DNA of 64,000 nt, taken from contig CM034304.1 in NCBI GenBank assembly GCA_019925795.1, positions 248,001 through 312,000 of the forward strand, given 5' to 3'. This stretch comes from Dendrobium chrysotoxum (Eukaryota > Streptophyta > Magnoliopsida > Asparagales > Orchidaceae). Position 1 is the stretch's first letter. Every line of letters starts with the position of its first letter. Below, piece after piece: positions 43,563-54,988 of the stretch. The notes beneath the pieces are model-generated. The model was not told the origin of the DNA. It did no database searches and saw only the letters and a program-made list of their open reading frames with translations. A program made the translations under genes and the position numbers.

Positions 43563-44135
43563 CCTAGCTTTCTTCCTTTTCAGATTGTTAAATGTCTTAG
43601 AGAAATCTGTGCGCCACTTAATATTTTCAAAAGCTTGTGTTTTGAAAATCCCGATTTCTGATTTTTTACTTTGTAACACTATTATATCAGATATTTTTCT
43701 GGAACGAGGGTTGAAAGGATCTCTTTTCAAATCTAATGTCTTTTCTTCTGCATTGGATTTTTGTTTTTGAAAGAGGTTTGCATCGATAAGGTGCCCGGGA
43801 TCGGAGTTACGAAAGTTGATTATTTCCAACCTTTTCTGGATTTTAGCGCTGTCAATCGTCCTGTCATTGGTTTTTGAGTCTAAAATTAAGGAAAAATTCT
43901 TATTTTCCTGTTTTGTAGTTGTTCTATTTATGTTTAAATTCCGTGTTCTGTTTTTCCTCCTCCTTTTTATGATGTCAAAAGGGGGAGTCAGTTGTAGTCG
44001 TGTTTGTTTCTATTTTCTGAGTCATGTTTCCTGTATTATTTTAGCTGTTAAATGAAAATTTAAAAAATGTTTGTTTTGTTTGATCTCCTAATTTACTTTT
44101 ATTTTTAGACTACTTTACAAATGTTTGCCATCATC

Positions 44136-44148
44136 AAAAAGGGGGAGA
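44136..44148 (+). other. Polypurine tract of element E
   Basis: aaaaagggggaga one base before the 3' LTR, the plus-strand priming site of LTR retrotransposons. Confidence 0.85.
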
Positions 44149-44149
44149 T

Positions 44150-45846
44150 TGTTGCAAATCTGGTTTTGATGATGACAAACATGTTTCCAGTGTGTTTTGC
44201 TTGGCTAATCTGTTTCAGGCACAAAAGATCGCGAGCCACTCAAGCCAATTCAAGATCGGGTCTAAGTGTGTCAAATGTATGATTTTTCTTTTTATTGAGT
44301 CAATTGTAATGTAACTGATTCCCTAGCTAAGTAACCTTGCACACACACACTCAGGGAGAGAGATTGAGTGAATTAGAGTTTCTGTTAAAATTTTGTTCAG
44401 ATCGTCCTGGACGATCTCCACATCGTCTTGGACGATCCAATTAAAATAGAAACCCTAATTAGCGTGACTAAGTTAAGAGGGTCTGATTGAGCAGATCGTA
44501 CTGGACGATCTCCAGATCGTACGGGATGATATGCCCAAATCAGAAATTCTCAGCCGCCAGATCAAGTTAGGCAAGTTTTTATTTTTAGATTCTTGTCTGA
44601 TCATCCCAAACGATACGTGTATCGTGACGGGCGATCCAGTACAATCATGCCTAATTTAATCTGGTAATTAAGGAAAGCAATTTATTTTTGGTTGATACGA
44701 TCATATCGTCCTGGACGATCACAGGATCGTCCCGGATGATCATAATCATTTAGTACATTTCAGCTGTACGACCTGAACTGTGTTCAGGACGATTTGGGCA
44801 CTTTTTGAACTAATCGTACAGGACGATGACCCTATCGTCCTGGACGATCAAGTCATTTTTTGGTCGTCCAGCACAGATTTCTCTGGACGACCCAAACTGT
44901 CTTCTGGACGATTTTCCTCAATTTTCACTAATCGTCCCGGACGATCGCAGGATCGTACGGGATGATATGAACAATTTTTTCTACTGATCATCCAGAAGAG
45001 CCAGATCGTCCAGGCTGAAACAGCTAAATTTGATCTGATCGTACAGGACGATCTACCGATCGTTCTGGACGATCTTGGCCGACCAGTTGAGATTTAGGGC
45101 AAATTTAAAGCCCTCCTTCAAAAGAACTTTTTCCAATTTTTGGAAAAATCTTTTGCTGTCTTCCTTCCCTGAGAAACCCTAGAGAGAGAGAGAGTTGGGA
45201 GAGAGAGAGAAGATTTTGTGAGGGGGAGTTAGTGAGGGATTCACTAAGGTTGCTCCGAGCACGGATCAGAGTCGTCTTCTCCGCTCGTCGTCTTTCGTCT
45301 AGTCGGTGTTCGTCGTGGGAGGATCGTTCACAAGAAGATCTGGGGTTCTCTGCCCGCTTCAGGTGGAAGCAAAAGGAGTTTGAAGGTTCTCTGCCTGCTT
45401 CAGGAGGAAGCGAAAGGAGTTCGAAGGTTCTCTGCCTGCTTCAGGAGGAAGCGAAAGGAGGTCAGCTTCTCTGCCTCACCGTGTGGTAAAAAGGAGGTTT
45501 TTGTACAAGCTTCTCCGCCTTGCTGCGGGAGCAAAAGGAGAGACACTTTGGTTTACTGCAATACCTAGAGGGGAGCTCCTGGGAGTGGACGTAGGTCAAG
45601 TTGACCGAACCACTATAAAATCTGGTTTGCATTTCTGATTCAGTTTTGCACTTTACTTTTCTGATATTAACTGCTTGGGTGAATATCTGTGGTTGATCTT
45701 TTTATCGTTGTTTTAATTCGTTTCCGCTCCACGTTATAAAAAGATTTTCATTATTATCGTGAAATTTTTAAATAACCAATTCACCCCCCCTCTTGGTTAG
45801 CCTCGAGATTAGTTCACTAGGGCTTAACATCCCTATCGAACTTTCA
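44150..45846 (+). repeat. 3' LTR of element E
   Basis: TGTTGCAAATCTGG to ATCGAACTTTCA, 1697 bp, collinear with 35998-37698. Visible differences from the 5' copy are often at CpG positions of the palindromes. It is close to the 3' LTR of element A. Confidence 0.93.
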
Positions 45847-45851
45847 ACTAA

Positions 45852-46894
45852 AACTGGTGCTCATTTACATCATTTTACTTCATTCAATAATGATAATATT
45901 CCCTTTTTGTTAAGGGGATTAATCAATCTTGACAAATTTGAATTACCTTATATTCAGCAATGAGTTGGTTCTTTTCTTTAGTTTTTATTTTTTGGCTATG
46001 ATGTTTAGATTTTTAAATCAGTTTTGGAAGAATATGTTTGCCATTTTTCTGTATAATATTCTTGGCAAAAATTTCTTTTGGGTGGTTGTGTTGTAAGGTT
46101 TTGTTGGGAACCTGATAGTTGTTAGCTTTGATTGGGCATTTTGTTGGCATTTTGTTACACGTTGGGCTTGGTTGGCTGGCTATTTTTATGGTTTTTGTTG
46201 TTGGAGTTGTCAATTTTTTATGGCTTGGTTGAGCTATATTGGGAGATGGTATGGCTGTTTTGGGTTATGTCTGTTGGTTATGTTGGGTTTTTGTGTTGTT
46301 TGGCATCAGGTTATTAAGCTGTTTGGTTGTTATTTGTGGAATGGGAATTTCAGTGGTTTAATTTTTGGTGTGGTTGTTTTTTTTCATTGCAATATTATTT
46401 GGAAATCTAGGGTATTCTCTTTTTCCTTAATTGATTTTCTAATCCTGAGCCATTATATTTTGCATATTATTATGCTTTTTATTAATTATATTTTTAACTA
46501 TTATTTTGCTTTAAGAAATTCCTTTCAGATTGGCATGATAGTGGTGAATTCAATGGAGATGGGTTACTTTATTATTGAAAGTATTGAAGGCTTTTTGGAG
46601 CATGCTGGTTTGGACTTGAAGGCTTTGTTGTTGGTTGTGGTTGCTTCTTTAATTTTTTGCTGTCTTATGTTGTGTCTTGTTTTTATTTTGTTTCTTTTTT
46701 TTTGTTGGTCTAGATTGTATCTAGGTTTCTTGTACTTGGTTTAGTTTAGGACTTTTGGCTCCTAGGTTTTTTTTTCCTTTTTTCTTGTAGCTCTTTGAGC
46801 AGTAGAAGAGCTGAAAGTCCTTTAAGGACTTTTGTATATTTCCTTTGTGAATAAACACGGAGGCCCCTACAATGGGTTTTAACAAAAAAAAAAA
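45852..46894 (+). pseudogene. LINE-3 ORF2 end, 3' UTR and poly(A)
   Basis: The coding sequence resumes as TGAHLHHFTSF and ends at TGA 45961-45963 (LPYIQQ). The T-rich 3' UTR matches LINE-2 closely and ends aataaacacggaggcccctaca, gggttttaac and eleven A. Open frames at 46132-46744 are low-complexity and not genes. Confidence 0.85.
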
Positions 46895-49290
46895 CCATAA
46901 AACCCTAAAAAAAACTCTAAACCCTAAAGAAACCCTAAACCGTAAAACCCTAAAAAATCCTAAACCCTAAACCCTAACACCCAAACCACTAAACCTTAAA
47001 CCCTAAACGTTAAACCCTAAACCCTAAATCCCTAAAACCCTAAACCCTAAACCCTAAAACCCCTAAACCCTAGACCCTAAACCATTAAAACCTTAAACCC
47101 TAAACCCTAAACCCTAAACCATAAGCCCTAAGACTCTAAATCCTAAACCCTAAACCATAAACAATAAACCCTAAACCCTTAAAAAACCCTAGACCCTAAA
47201 AACCATAAACCCTAAAACCTTAACCCTAAACCGTAAAACCCTTTAAAAACCCCTAAACCCTAAACCTTAAAAAAACCCTAAACCCTAACACCGTAAAAAA
47301 CCGTAAACCCTAAACCCTAAAAAACCCTAAACCCTAAACCCCAAACCCTTAACCCTAAACCCTAAACCCTAAAACCTAAACCATAAACCCTAAAACCTTA
47401 AGCCCTAAACCCTAAACCCAAAACCCGAAACCTTAAACCCTAACCCTAAAAAATAACACTAAACCCTAAACCGTAAAACCCTAAACCCTAAAACCTTTTA
47501 AAAAAACCCTAAACCCTAAAAAAACAATAAACCCTAAAACCTTAAAACCCTAAGCACTAAAAACCCTAAAAATCTAAACCCTAAAAACCTTAAACCCTAA
47601 ACCCTAAACCCTAAACCCTAAATCCCTAAAAACCCTAAACCCTAAACCCTAAACCCTAAACCCTAAAAACAATAAACCCTAAACCCTAAATCATAAAAAC
47701 CTTAAACCCTAAACCTTAAACCCTAAACCATATGCCCTAAAACTCTAAATCCTAAACCCTAAACCCTAAACAATAAACCCAAAACCCTTAAAAAACCTTA
47801 AACCCTAAACCCTTAACCCTAAACCGTAAAACCCTAAACCCTAAAACCCAAAAAAAAACCCTAAACCTTAAACCTCAAAAATACCCTAAACCCTAACACC
47901 CTAAAAAACCCTAAACCCTAAACCCTAAAAAACCCTAAACTCTAAACCCCAAACCCTTAACCCTAATCCCTAAACCCTAAAACCTAAACCCTAAACCCTA
48001 AAACCTTAAGCCCTAAACCCTAAACCTAAAACCCTAAGGAAATAAACCCTAAAACCTAAACCCTAAAACCTAAGGCAATAAACCCTAAACCCTAAACTCT
48101 AAACCCCAAACCCTAAAAATAACCCTTAACCCTAAAAACCATTAACCCTAAACCCTAAACCGTAAAACCATAAACCCTAAAAAATCATAAACCCTAAAAC
48201 CTTTAAATCCTGAAAAACCCTAAAACGTATAACCTAAAACCCTAAAAAAAACCCTATAACCCTAAACACTAAAAAACAAAAAACCCAAAAACTCTAAACC
48301 CTAAATGCTAAAAACCCTAAAAAACCTTAAACCCTAAAACCTAAACCCTAAACCCTTAACCCAAAAAAAAACCCTAAACCCTGAAAACCTGATACCCTAA
48401 ACCTTAAAAACCTTAAACTCTAAACCCTAAACCCTAAAAATCGTAAACCCTAAACCCAAATACCTGAACCCTAACCACTAAACCATAAACCCTAAAACCC
48501 TAAAAAAAATATGAAACCTTAAACCCTAAAAACCCTAAACCCTAAAAAAAGCATAAACCTAAAACCCTAAACCCTAAAAAACCTTAAACCCCAAAACCCT
48601 AAACACTAAACCCTAAAAGCTAATCCCTAAACTCTAAACCCTAAACCGCAAAAATCCTAAAAAAACAAAACACTAAAAAAACCCTATACCTTAGACCCTA
48701 AACCCTAAAAACCTAAAAAAATAAATCCTAACGCCTAAAACCCTAAACCCTAAACCCTGAAAATCATAAACCATAAACCCTAAAACACTAAAGCCTAAAC
48801 CCTAAACCCTAAACCTTAAACCCTAAAAAAATCCAAAACCCTAAACATAAACCCCAAAACCCTAATCCCTAAACCCTAAACCCTAAAAAAAGCCTATACC
48901 CTAAAACACTAAAACCATAAAAAACCCTAAACCCTAAACCCTAAAATCCAAAAAAAAAAAACACTAATCCTTAAACCCTAAAACCCTAAAAAACCCTAAA
49001 ATGCCCTAGACCCTAAATACTAAAAACCCTAAAACCCTAAAAAATCTTAAACCCAAAACCCAAAACCCTAAACCCTAAACACTAAACCCAAAACCCTAAA
49101 AACCCAAAACCTTAAACCCTAAACCCTTAACCCTAACATCCTAAAACCTAAACCCTAAACCCTAAACACTAAACCCTAAACGCTAAAAAAAACCCTAAAC
49201 TCAAAAAACCTTAAACCCTAAACCCTAATCCCTAAACCCTAAACCCTAAACCACTTTCCCTCAAAAAACCTTAAACCCTAAACCCTAAAC
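46895..49290 (+). repeat. Degenerate telomere-type array 3
   Basis: CCCTAAA-derived. The first few hundred bases repeat the irregularities of array 2 after LINE-2 (ccctaaagaaaccctaaacc, cacccaaaccactaaa). An internal order of about 600 bp is suggested by similar strings near 47121 and 47728 (gccctaaNactctaaatcc). No coding sequence. Confidence 0.95.
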
Positions 49291-52130
49291 CCTATAAGCA
49301 TAAATTCAAGAACATTTTTGCTAACATAAAAGAGATGGAAGATAAGGTCTGCTTGTTGAAAAGAATGGTTATTAGTAATAATAATTGTATTAATGATTTG
49401 AATGAGGCTAAAGATAATCTTATTAAGCTGCAGGATATTGAAGAGACTTATTGGAGACAAAAAGTGTCTTCTAAACATTTAAATGAGGGTGATGGGAATA
49501 CAAAGTATTTCCATGCTTTGGTAAATAAAAAGAAGAGCCTCAATTTTATTAAAAAAGTGAAAGATGAGCAAGGCAACTGGATTGAGGAAAGTTTGCTTCC
49601 TGATTCAGTTACAAGGTATTTTTCTTCTATTCTGGGAACTACAGGTGGTGTTTTGCCTCTTGTTAATTCTCATCTTATTAGTAAGACTGTTACTTTGGAG
49701 GAAAATTTAGCCCTCATGGAAAAGCCAACTGAGAATGAAATTTTTTTTTCGGTTATGTCTATGAATGCTAATTCTACTGCTGGGATGGATGGGTTTACAT
49801 CTTTATTTTTTCAACATTGTTGGAATATCATTAAGGAAGATTTAATCGAGGAAGTGGTGGATTTCTTTGATGGTAAGGTTATGCCTAAATATTTTACGTC
49901 TACTGCTATTGTCCTTATCCCTAAAAAAGATAATCCTAATTATTGGAGTGATTTTAGGCCTATAAGTCTTTGTACTTTTTTCAACAAACTTACTTCCAAA
50001 ATTATTGCTTTAAGATTAGGCCCTTTATTACCTAGGTTGATTTCTCCTAATCAAACTGGCTTTGTTAGAGGTAGATTAATTTCTGACAACATTTTACTCA
50101 CTCAGGAACTTGTTCATGACTTAGACTTAAAAATTAGAGGAGGTAACATGCTCTTTAAACTTGACATCTCAAAAGCTTATGATAATTTATCTTGGGATTT
50201 CTTATATAGCATTTTATCTCTTTTTGGTTTTTCTGATGCTTTTATCAACATCATTAAAATTCTATTGAGAACGTTTGGATTTCTATTTTATTCAATGGAG
50301 CTTCTAATGGTTTTTTCCACTATGTTCAAGGTGTTAGGCAGGGAGACCCTTTGTCTCCATCTCTTTTCATTATTGCAATGGAATATTTTACTAGATGCCT
50401 AAATGCTTTGTTTGAACACTATCCGAGTATGTATTTTATATCTAAAGGAGGTTTACCTATTTCTCATTTGTGCTTTGCGGATGATTTTATTATTTTTTTG
50501 AATGGGAATTTTAAGAATGTTAAAAGGATCAAGGATTTTATGGGGTTTTTCTCGAGGGAAAGTGGTCTTAATTTTAATGATTCCAAATGTGCTTTTTACA
50601 CTTCTAAATGGATTACTAGTTCTAATATTAGAAGAATTTCAGCTTATACTAATTTAGCGGTTCAGAAGTTGCCTTTTAAATATTTGGGGGCTCCTATTTA
50701 CAAAGGTTTAAAGAAATCTCATTTGTTTGATGAGATTTTCAATAAGATCCAAAGTAATATTTCCTCTTGGGAGTATCATTTTCTTTCTTATGGTGGTAGG
50801 CTTACTGTGCTTAAAAGTACTTTAAATTCGATGGCTTTTCTTTTGTTTCAAATTATTAAACCTAACTTTGCTACTGTTCTTAGGTTGGAGAGAACTCTCA
50901 ATAAGTTTTTTTGGGGTTCTCGTTCCAACATCCATAGAATGCACTGGTCTACCTGGCATAAATTGTGTGGACCCCTTAATGAAGGTGGTTTGGGGTGCAA
51001 AAAATTAGTGATTCGATTACTGCATCTTCTTTTAAGATGTGGTGGAACTTTAGAAAAAATCAAAGTCTGTGGGCTAATTTCATGAATTACAAGTATTGCA
51101 AAGGTAAACATCATTTATGTTGTTTTTATAAACATGGTGATTCGACTATTTGGAAAAGATTGTGTGACATTAGACATAGAGTGGAACCTCTTATTGTGTG
51201 GGGTTTAAATTCTGGTAATGCGTTTTTTTGGCAAGATAGATGGCTCTTTAATATTTCTATAGATTCCTTTTTGTCCAGTGCCTCTTATTCCACTCTTAAA
51301 GTTAAACAATTGGTTAATAACAAAGAGTGGAACATGGAAGAAATTTTGAAATTGGTGCCGACTGAAATTGGTAAGAAGATTAGCAAGGTTAGTTTATATC
51401 CTGAGTTGGAGGATCAGATTATGTTTAAACTTTCTTACAATGGATCTTCCATTTTTAAAAATGTGTGGCATTTCATTAGAAATAAAAATGACGTGTCTAT
51501 TCTTTTTGATAAAATTTGGAGTAATAATATTCCTATGTCTTATTTTGTTCTTGTTTAGAGAATTATCACAAAATTCATTCCTGTAGATACTATTCTTTGG
51601 AAGAAGGGTTTCAATCTTCCTTCCAAATGTTTTTGTTGCTATCATATTGAGGACATTAACCATTTGTTTATAAATGGTGCTATAGCGGCTAAGGCATGGA
51701 CTTGGTATGATGAGTTTTTCAATACCAATTATTTTACTGGCCATTTGTCTTTCAATCATTTTCTTACTATTTTATTTTACAAGTGTACTAGAGGGCATAT
51801 TAAAATTGTGATGGCTGTTACTCTCATTTGGTTCATTTGGATGGACAGAAATGATGCTAAGTATAGAAACATTCCGATGAACCATAAAAGGATTATTGCT
51901 AGAGCTAAAGATAAGGTTTATAACTTATACAATGCTGATCTTTTTAAGGCCTTCCATTTTCGTGGGTTTAAATCTATGGCTAAAAAGCTTTGTCCTAAGT
52001 TGGTTGAGCAAAAGGATGATATCTGCTACAATTTTGTTTACTGGAGGAAGCCTAAAGAGAATTATATTAAAATGAATACTGATGGCTCGGTGGCTACTAG
52101 TAAGTTTGGTTGTGGGGGTATCTTAAGAAA
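49291..52130 (+). mobile_element. LINE-4, truncated at both ends
   Basis: It begins in the segment equivalent to LINE-1 ORF2 residue ~290 and stops in RNase H just after CGGILRN, with no 3' UTR and no poly(A). Telomere-like repeats abut both ends. It is the oldest or most rearranged LINE copy by structure, although its RT keeps the canonical FADD. Confidence 0.9.
49311..52130 (+). pseudogene. LINE-4 ORF2 pseudogene (RT to RNase H)
   Basis: The first part is open to about 50265 with TAGMDGFTSLFF (Met where LINE-1 has Pro), RPISLCTFFNKLTSK and FKLDISKAYD. A one-base loss near 50264 shifts the frame; the second part (50351-51000) carries the rest of the QGDPLSPSLF motif and FADD near 50477. Another shift lies near 51000. 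Then zf-RVT is reached, with TAG for Trp at 51556-51558. RNase H starts with NTDGS and ends at CGGILRN. The endonuclease is absent. Confidence 0.88.
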
Positions 52131-53305
52131 TAAACCTTAAAACCCTAAAACCCTAAAAAACCCTAAACCCTAAAACCCTAAACTCTAAACCCAAAACCCT
52201 AAAAACCTAAAAACAAAAACCCTAAAACCATAAACCTTAAACTCTAAAGCCTAAAAACCCTAAAAAATAATGAAAACCCTAAACCCTAATCCCAAAAAAA
52301 ACCCTAAAACCCTAATCCCTAAATTTTAAACCCTAAAAACCCTCAAAAACCCTAAACCCTAAACCCTACACCCTAAACCCTAAACCCTAAAAACCCTAAA
52401 CCCTAAACCTTAAAAAGAACCCTCAACTCTAAATTGTAAATCGTAAAACCTTAAACCCTAAAACCCTAAAAAAACCCTAAACCCTAAAAAAACCCTAAAC
52501 CCTAACACCCTAAAACCCTAAAAAAACCTAAAACCTAAACCCTAAACCCTAAAATCCATAAAAAATCATAAAAAACCCTAAACCTTAAACCTAAAAAAAT
52601 AAACCCCAAAACCCTAAACCCTAAACCATAAACCCTAAAAACCCTAAAAAACCCAAAACCCAAAACCATAAACCTTAAAACCCCTAAAAACCCTAAACCC
52701 TAAAAACTATAAACCCTAAACCCTAAATCCTAAAACCATAAACCTTAAAACCAAAACCCTAATCCCAAAACCCTAAACCCTAAACCCTAAATACTTAAAA
52801 AATAATAAATCCTAAAAACCTTAAACCCTAAACCCTAAACCCTAAACCCTAAACCATAAAACCGTAGACCCTAAAACCCTAAAATAAACCCTAAACTCTA
52901 AATCCTAAACACTAAAAAAATCCTAAACCCTAAAGCTATAAAACCTTAAAAAATATTAAAAAATCATAAAAAACCCTAAACCCTAAATCCTAAACCCTAA
53001 ACCCTAAAAACAATAAACCCTAAACCCTAAAATGTAAAACCCTAAATCGTAAACCCCCCAAAACCATTAACCCTAAATCCCAAAAAAACCCTAGACCCTA
53101 AATCCCTAAAACCTTAAAAAACCTTAAACCCTAAACCCTAAGCCTTAAATCCCTAAACCCCTAAACCCTAAACCCTAAACCCTAAACCCCAAACCTTGAA
53201 ACCCTAAAGCCTAAACCCTTATCCCTAAAGCCTAAAGCCTAAACCCTAAATCCTAACCCTAAACCCAAAACCCTAAACTCTAAAAACCAGAAAAAAAACA
53301 CTAAA
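52131..53305 (+). repeat. Degenerate telomere-type array 4
   Basis: CCCTAAA-derived, same strand as the others. It begins without a poly(A) boundary at the LINE-4 break and ends shortly before the truncated LTR of element F. No coding sequence. Confidence 0.95.
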
Positions 53306-53326
53306 TAAAAGTGCGAATAGGTTAAT

Positions 53327-54945
53327 AAACATGTTTGTATTCTATTTTGCTTGGCTAATCTTTTTCAGGTATAAAAGATCAGAAGCAACTGAAGCCAACT
53401 CAAGATAGGGTCCAAGTGTGTCTAAATGTAATATTTTTCTTTTCTTGAGTCAAATGCAATGTAACTGATCCCCTAGCTAAGTAACCTTGCACACTTACAC
53501 TCAAGGGGAGAGCTTGAGTGAATTAGAGTTTCTTTTCAATTTTTGTTCAGATCGTCCTGAACGATATTGACATCATCCTTGACGATCAAGTGAAAAAAAA
53601 ACTCTAATTAGGGCGACCAAGTTAAGTCTGTGTGATTAAGCTGATCATCCTGGATGATCTATCTATCGTACGAGATGATAGGCTCAAATCAAAAATTCTT
53701 AGTCGCTAGATCAAGTTAGGTAAGTTTTATTTTTAGAGATTTGATCTGATCGTCCAGGATGATACGTGTATCATCCTGAACGATCCAGTACAGTCATTCC
53801 TAAATTAGTCTAGTGATAAAGGAAAGAAATAATAATTAATTGATACGATCATATCATCCAGGACGATCATGATCATCTAGTGTGTTTCAGTTGTACATCC
53901 AGAGCGGTGATCAGGATGATTTTGGCACTTTTTGAACTAATCGTAAAGGATGATATAAATATCATCTTGGATGATTAAGTCATTTTTAGGTCGTCCCGCA
54001 CAAGTTCCTCTTGACGAGCAGATAGGTCTTCTGAACGAAATTCTTGAATTTAAACTAATGGTCCCAAACGATCGCAGAATCGTACGGGACGATCGTAACA
54101 ACTTTTTCTACTAATCATCTAGAAGAGCCAGATCATCCAGGTTGAAATAGGTGATTTTGAATGGATCGTACAGGATGATCTGTTGATCATCCTTGATGAT
54201 ATTGGCCGACCAGTTAAGATTTAGGGCAAATTTTGAGCCCTCCTATAAAAGATCTTTTTCTTCAAACAAGAAAAATCTTTTGCCACTTTCCTTTACAGAG
54301 AAACCCTAGAGAGATAGAGAGAGTTTGGGAGAGAGAGAGGATCTTGTGAGGAGGAGTTTGTGAGGGATTCACAAAGGTTGCTCCAAGTAAGGATCAGAGT
54401 CATCTCCTCCGTTCGTTATCTCTCGTACTGTTGGTGTTCTCTATGGGAGGATCGTTCGTAAGAAGATCCGGGTTCTCTGCCCGCTTTAGGAGGAAGCGAA
54501 ACGAGTTCAGGTTCTCTGCCTGCTTCAGGAGGAAGTGAAAAGAGTCCGGGTTCTCTGCCCCCTTTAGGAGGAAGCAAAAGGAGTTCAGGTTCTCTGCCTC
54601 ACTGGGTTGGTGGAAAAGAGTTCTGTACAGGCTTCTCTGCCTTGCTGTGGGAGAAAAAGGAGAGTCACTTTTGTGTTAGTGCAATACCCAGAGGAGAGGC
54701 TCTGGGGAGTAGACGTAGGTCAAGTTGACTGAACAACTATAAAATCTGGTGTATTCTTTCTGATTATTTTTTGTACCTTATTTTTCTGTTATTATCTACT
54801 TCGGTGAAATCTGTTGTTGATCTTTTCGCTTATGTGTTTTCTTATTTTCTCTAGAAATCATTGAAAAGATTATTCTTGCTGCTTACAAATTTTTAAATAA
54901 CCAATTCACCCCCCCTCTTCATTAGCCTCAGGACTAGTTCATCAA
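53327..54945 (+). repeat. 5' LTR of element F, both ends damaged
   Basis: It begins in aacatgtttgtattc (the first ~30 bp of the family LTR are missing) and stops at ggactagttcatca. The last ~30 bp of the LTR and the primer-binding site have been deleted together. TATAAAAG is at 54244-54251. Palindromes are mostly CpG-depleted. Confidence 0.85.
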
Positions 54946-54988
54946 GGATTCATAAAATCTAGTTTTGAAAAACTTTTGAATTTCATCT

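Larger units (their letters stand above)
42630..44149 (+). other. Element E 3' untranslated region
   Basis: No convincing gene. It holds a 35-bp tandem repeat (42666-42800, about four units of tattctgatttctg...gttagttagtttt), the triple-hairpin module (43401-43562), an internal PPT-like sequence gtcaaaagggggag near 43974-43988, and the PPT aaaaagggggaga at 44136-44148. Open frames at 43465-43829 overlap the hairpin module on both strands and are not called. Confidence 0.75.
35998..45846 (+). mobile_element. Ty1/copia element E, full-length structure, inactive
   Basis: The structurally complete reference copy of this window: LTRs of 1701 and 1697 bp, PBS, gag, pol, a 1.5-kb 3' untranslated region and PPT. 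LTR ends are TG...CA and a 5-bp target duplication frames it. Multiple stops and frameshifts prevent autonomous movement. The third reading frame found in F between pol and the PPT is missing here, apparently deleted, since both elements share the flanking sequence. Confidence 0.93.
35091..46894 (+). mobile_element. LINE-3, 5'-truncated copy split by copia element E
   Basis: The two halves are 35091-35997 and 45847-46894. The left junction, including the 35-bp duplication (tttggagaatt at 35091 and 35126), is the same as in LINE-2. Element E entered the RNase H codons for FLAKTGAH. The right half resumes in frame and continues through the 3' UTR to a poly(A) at 46884-46894. Confidence 0.9.

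Noticed and set aside
43465..43829. Small open frames over the triple-hairpin module of E
   Set aside because: The homologous segments in D and F do not keep the frame; the conserved feature is the hairpin set, not a peptide.
27744..53305. A genuine present-day telomere
   Set aside because: Repeats are heavily degenerate and interrupted by LINE and copia sequence and continue into other repeats on both sides; at most a fossil or interstitial array.
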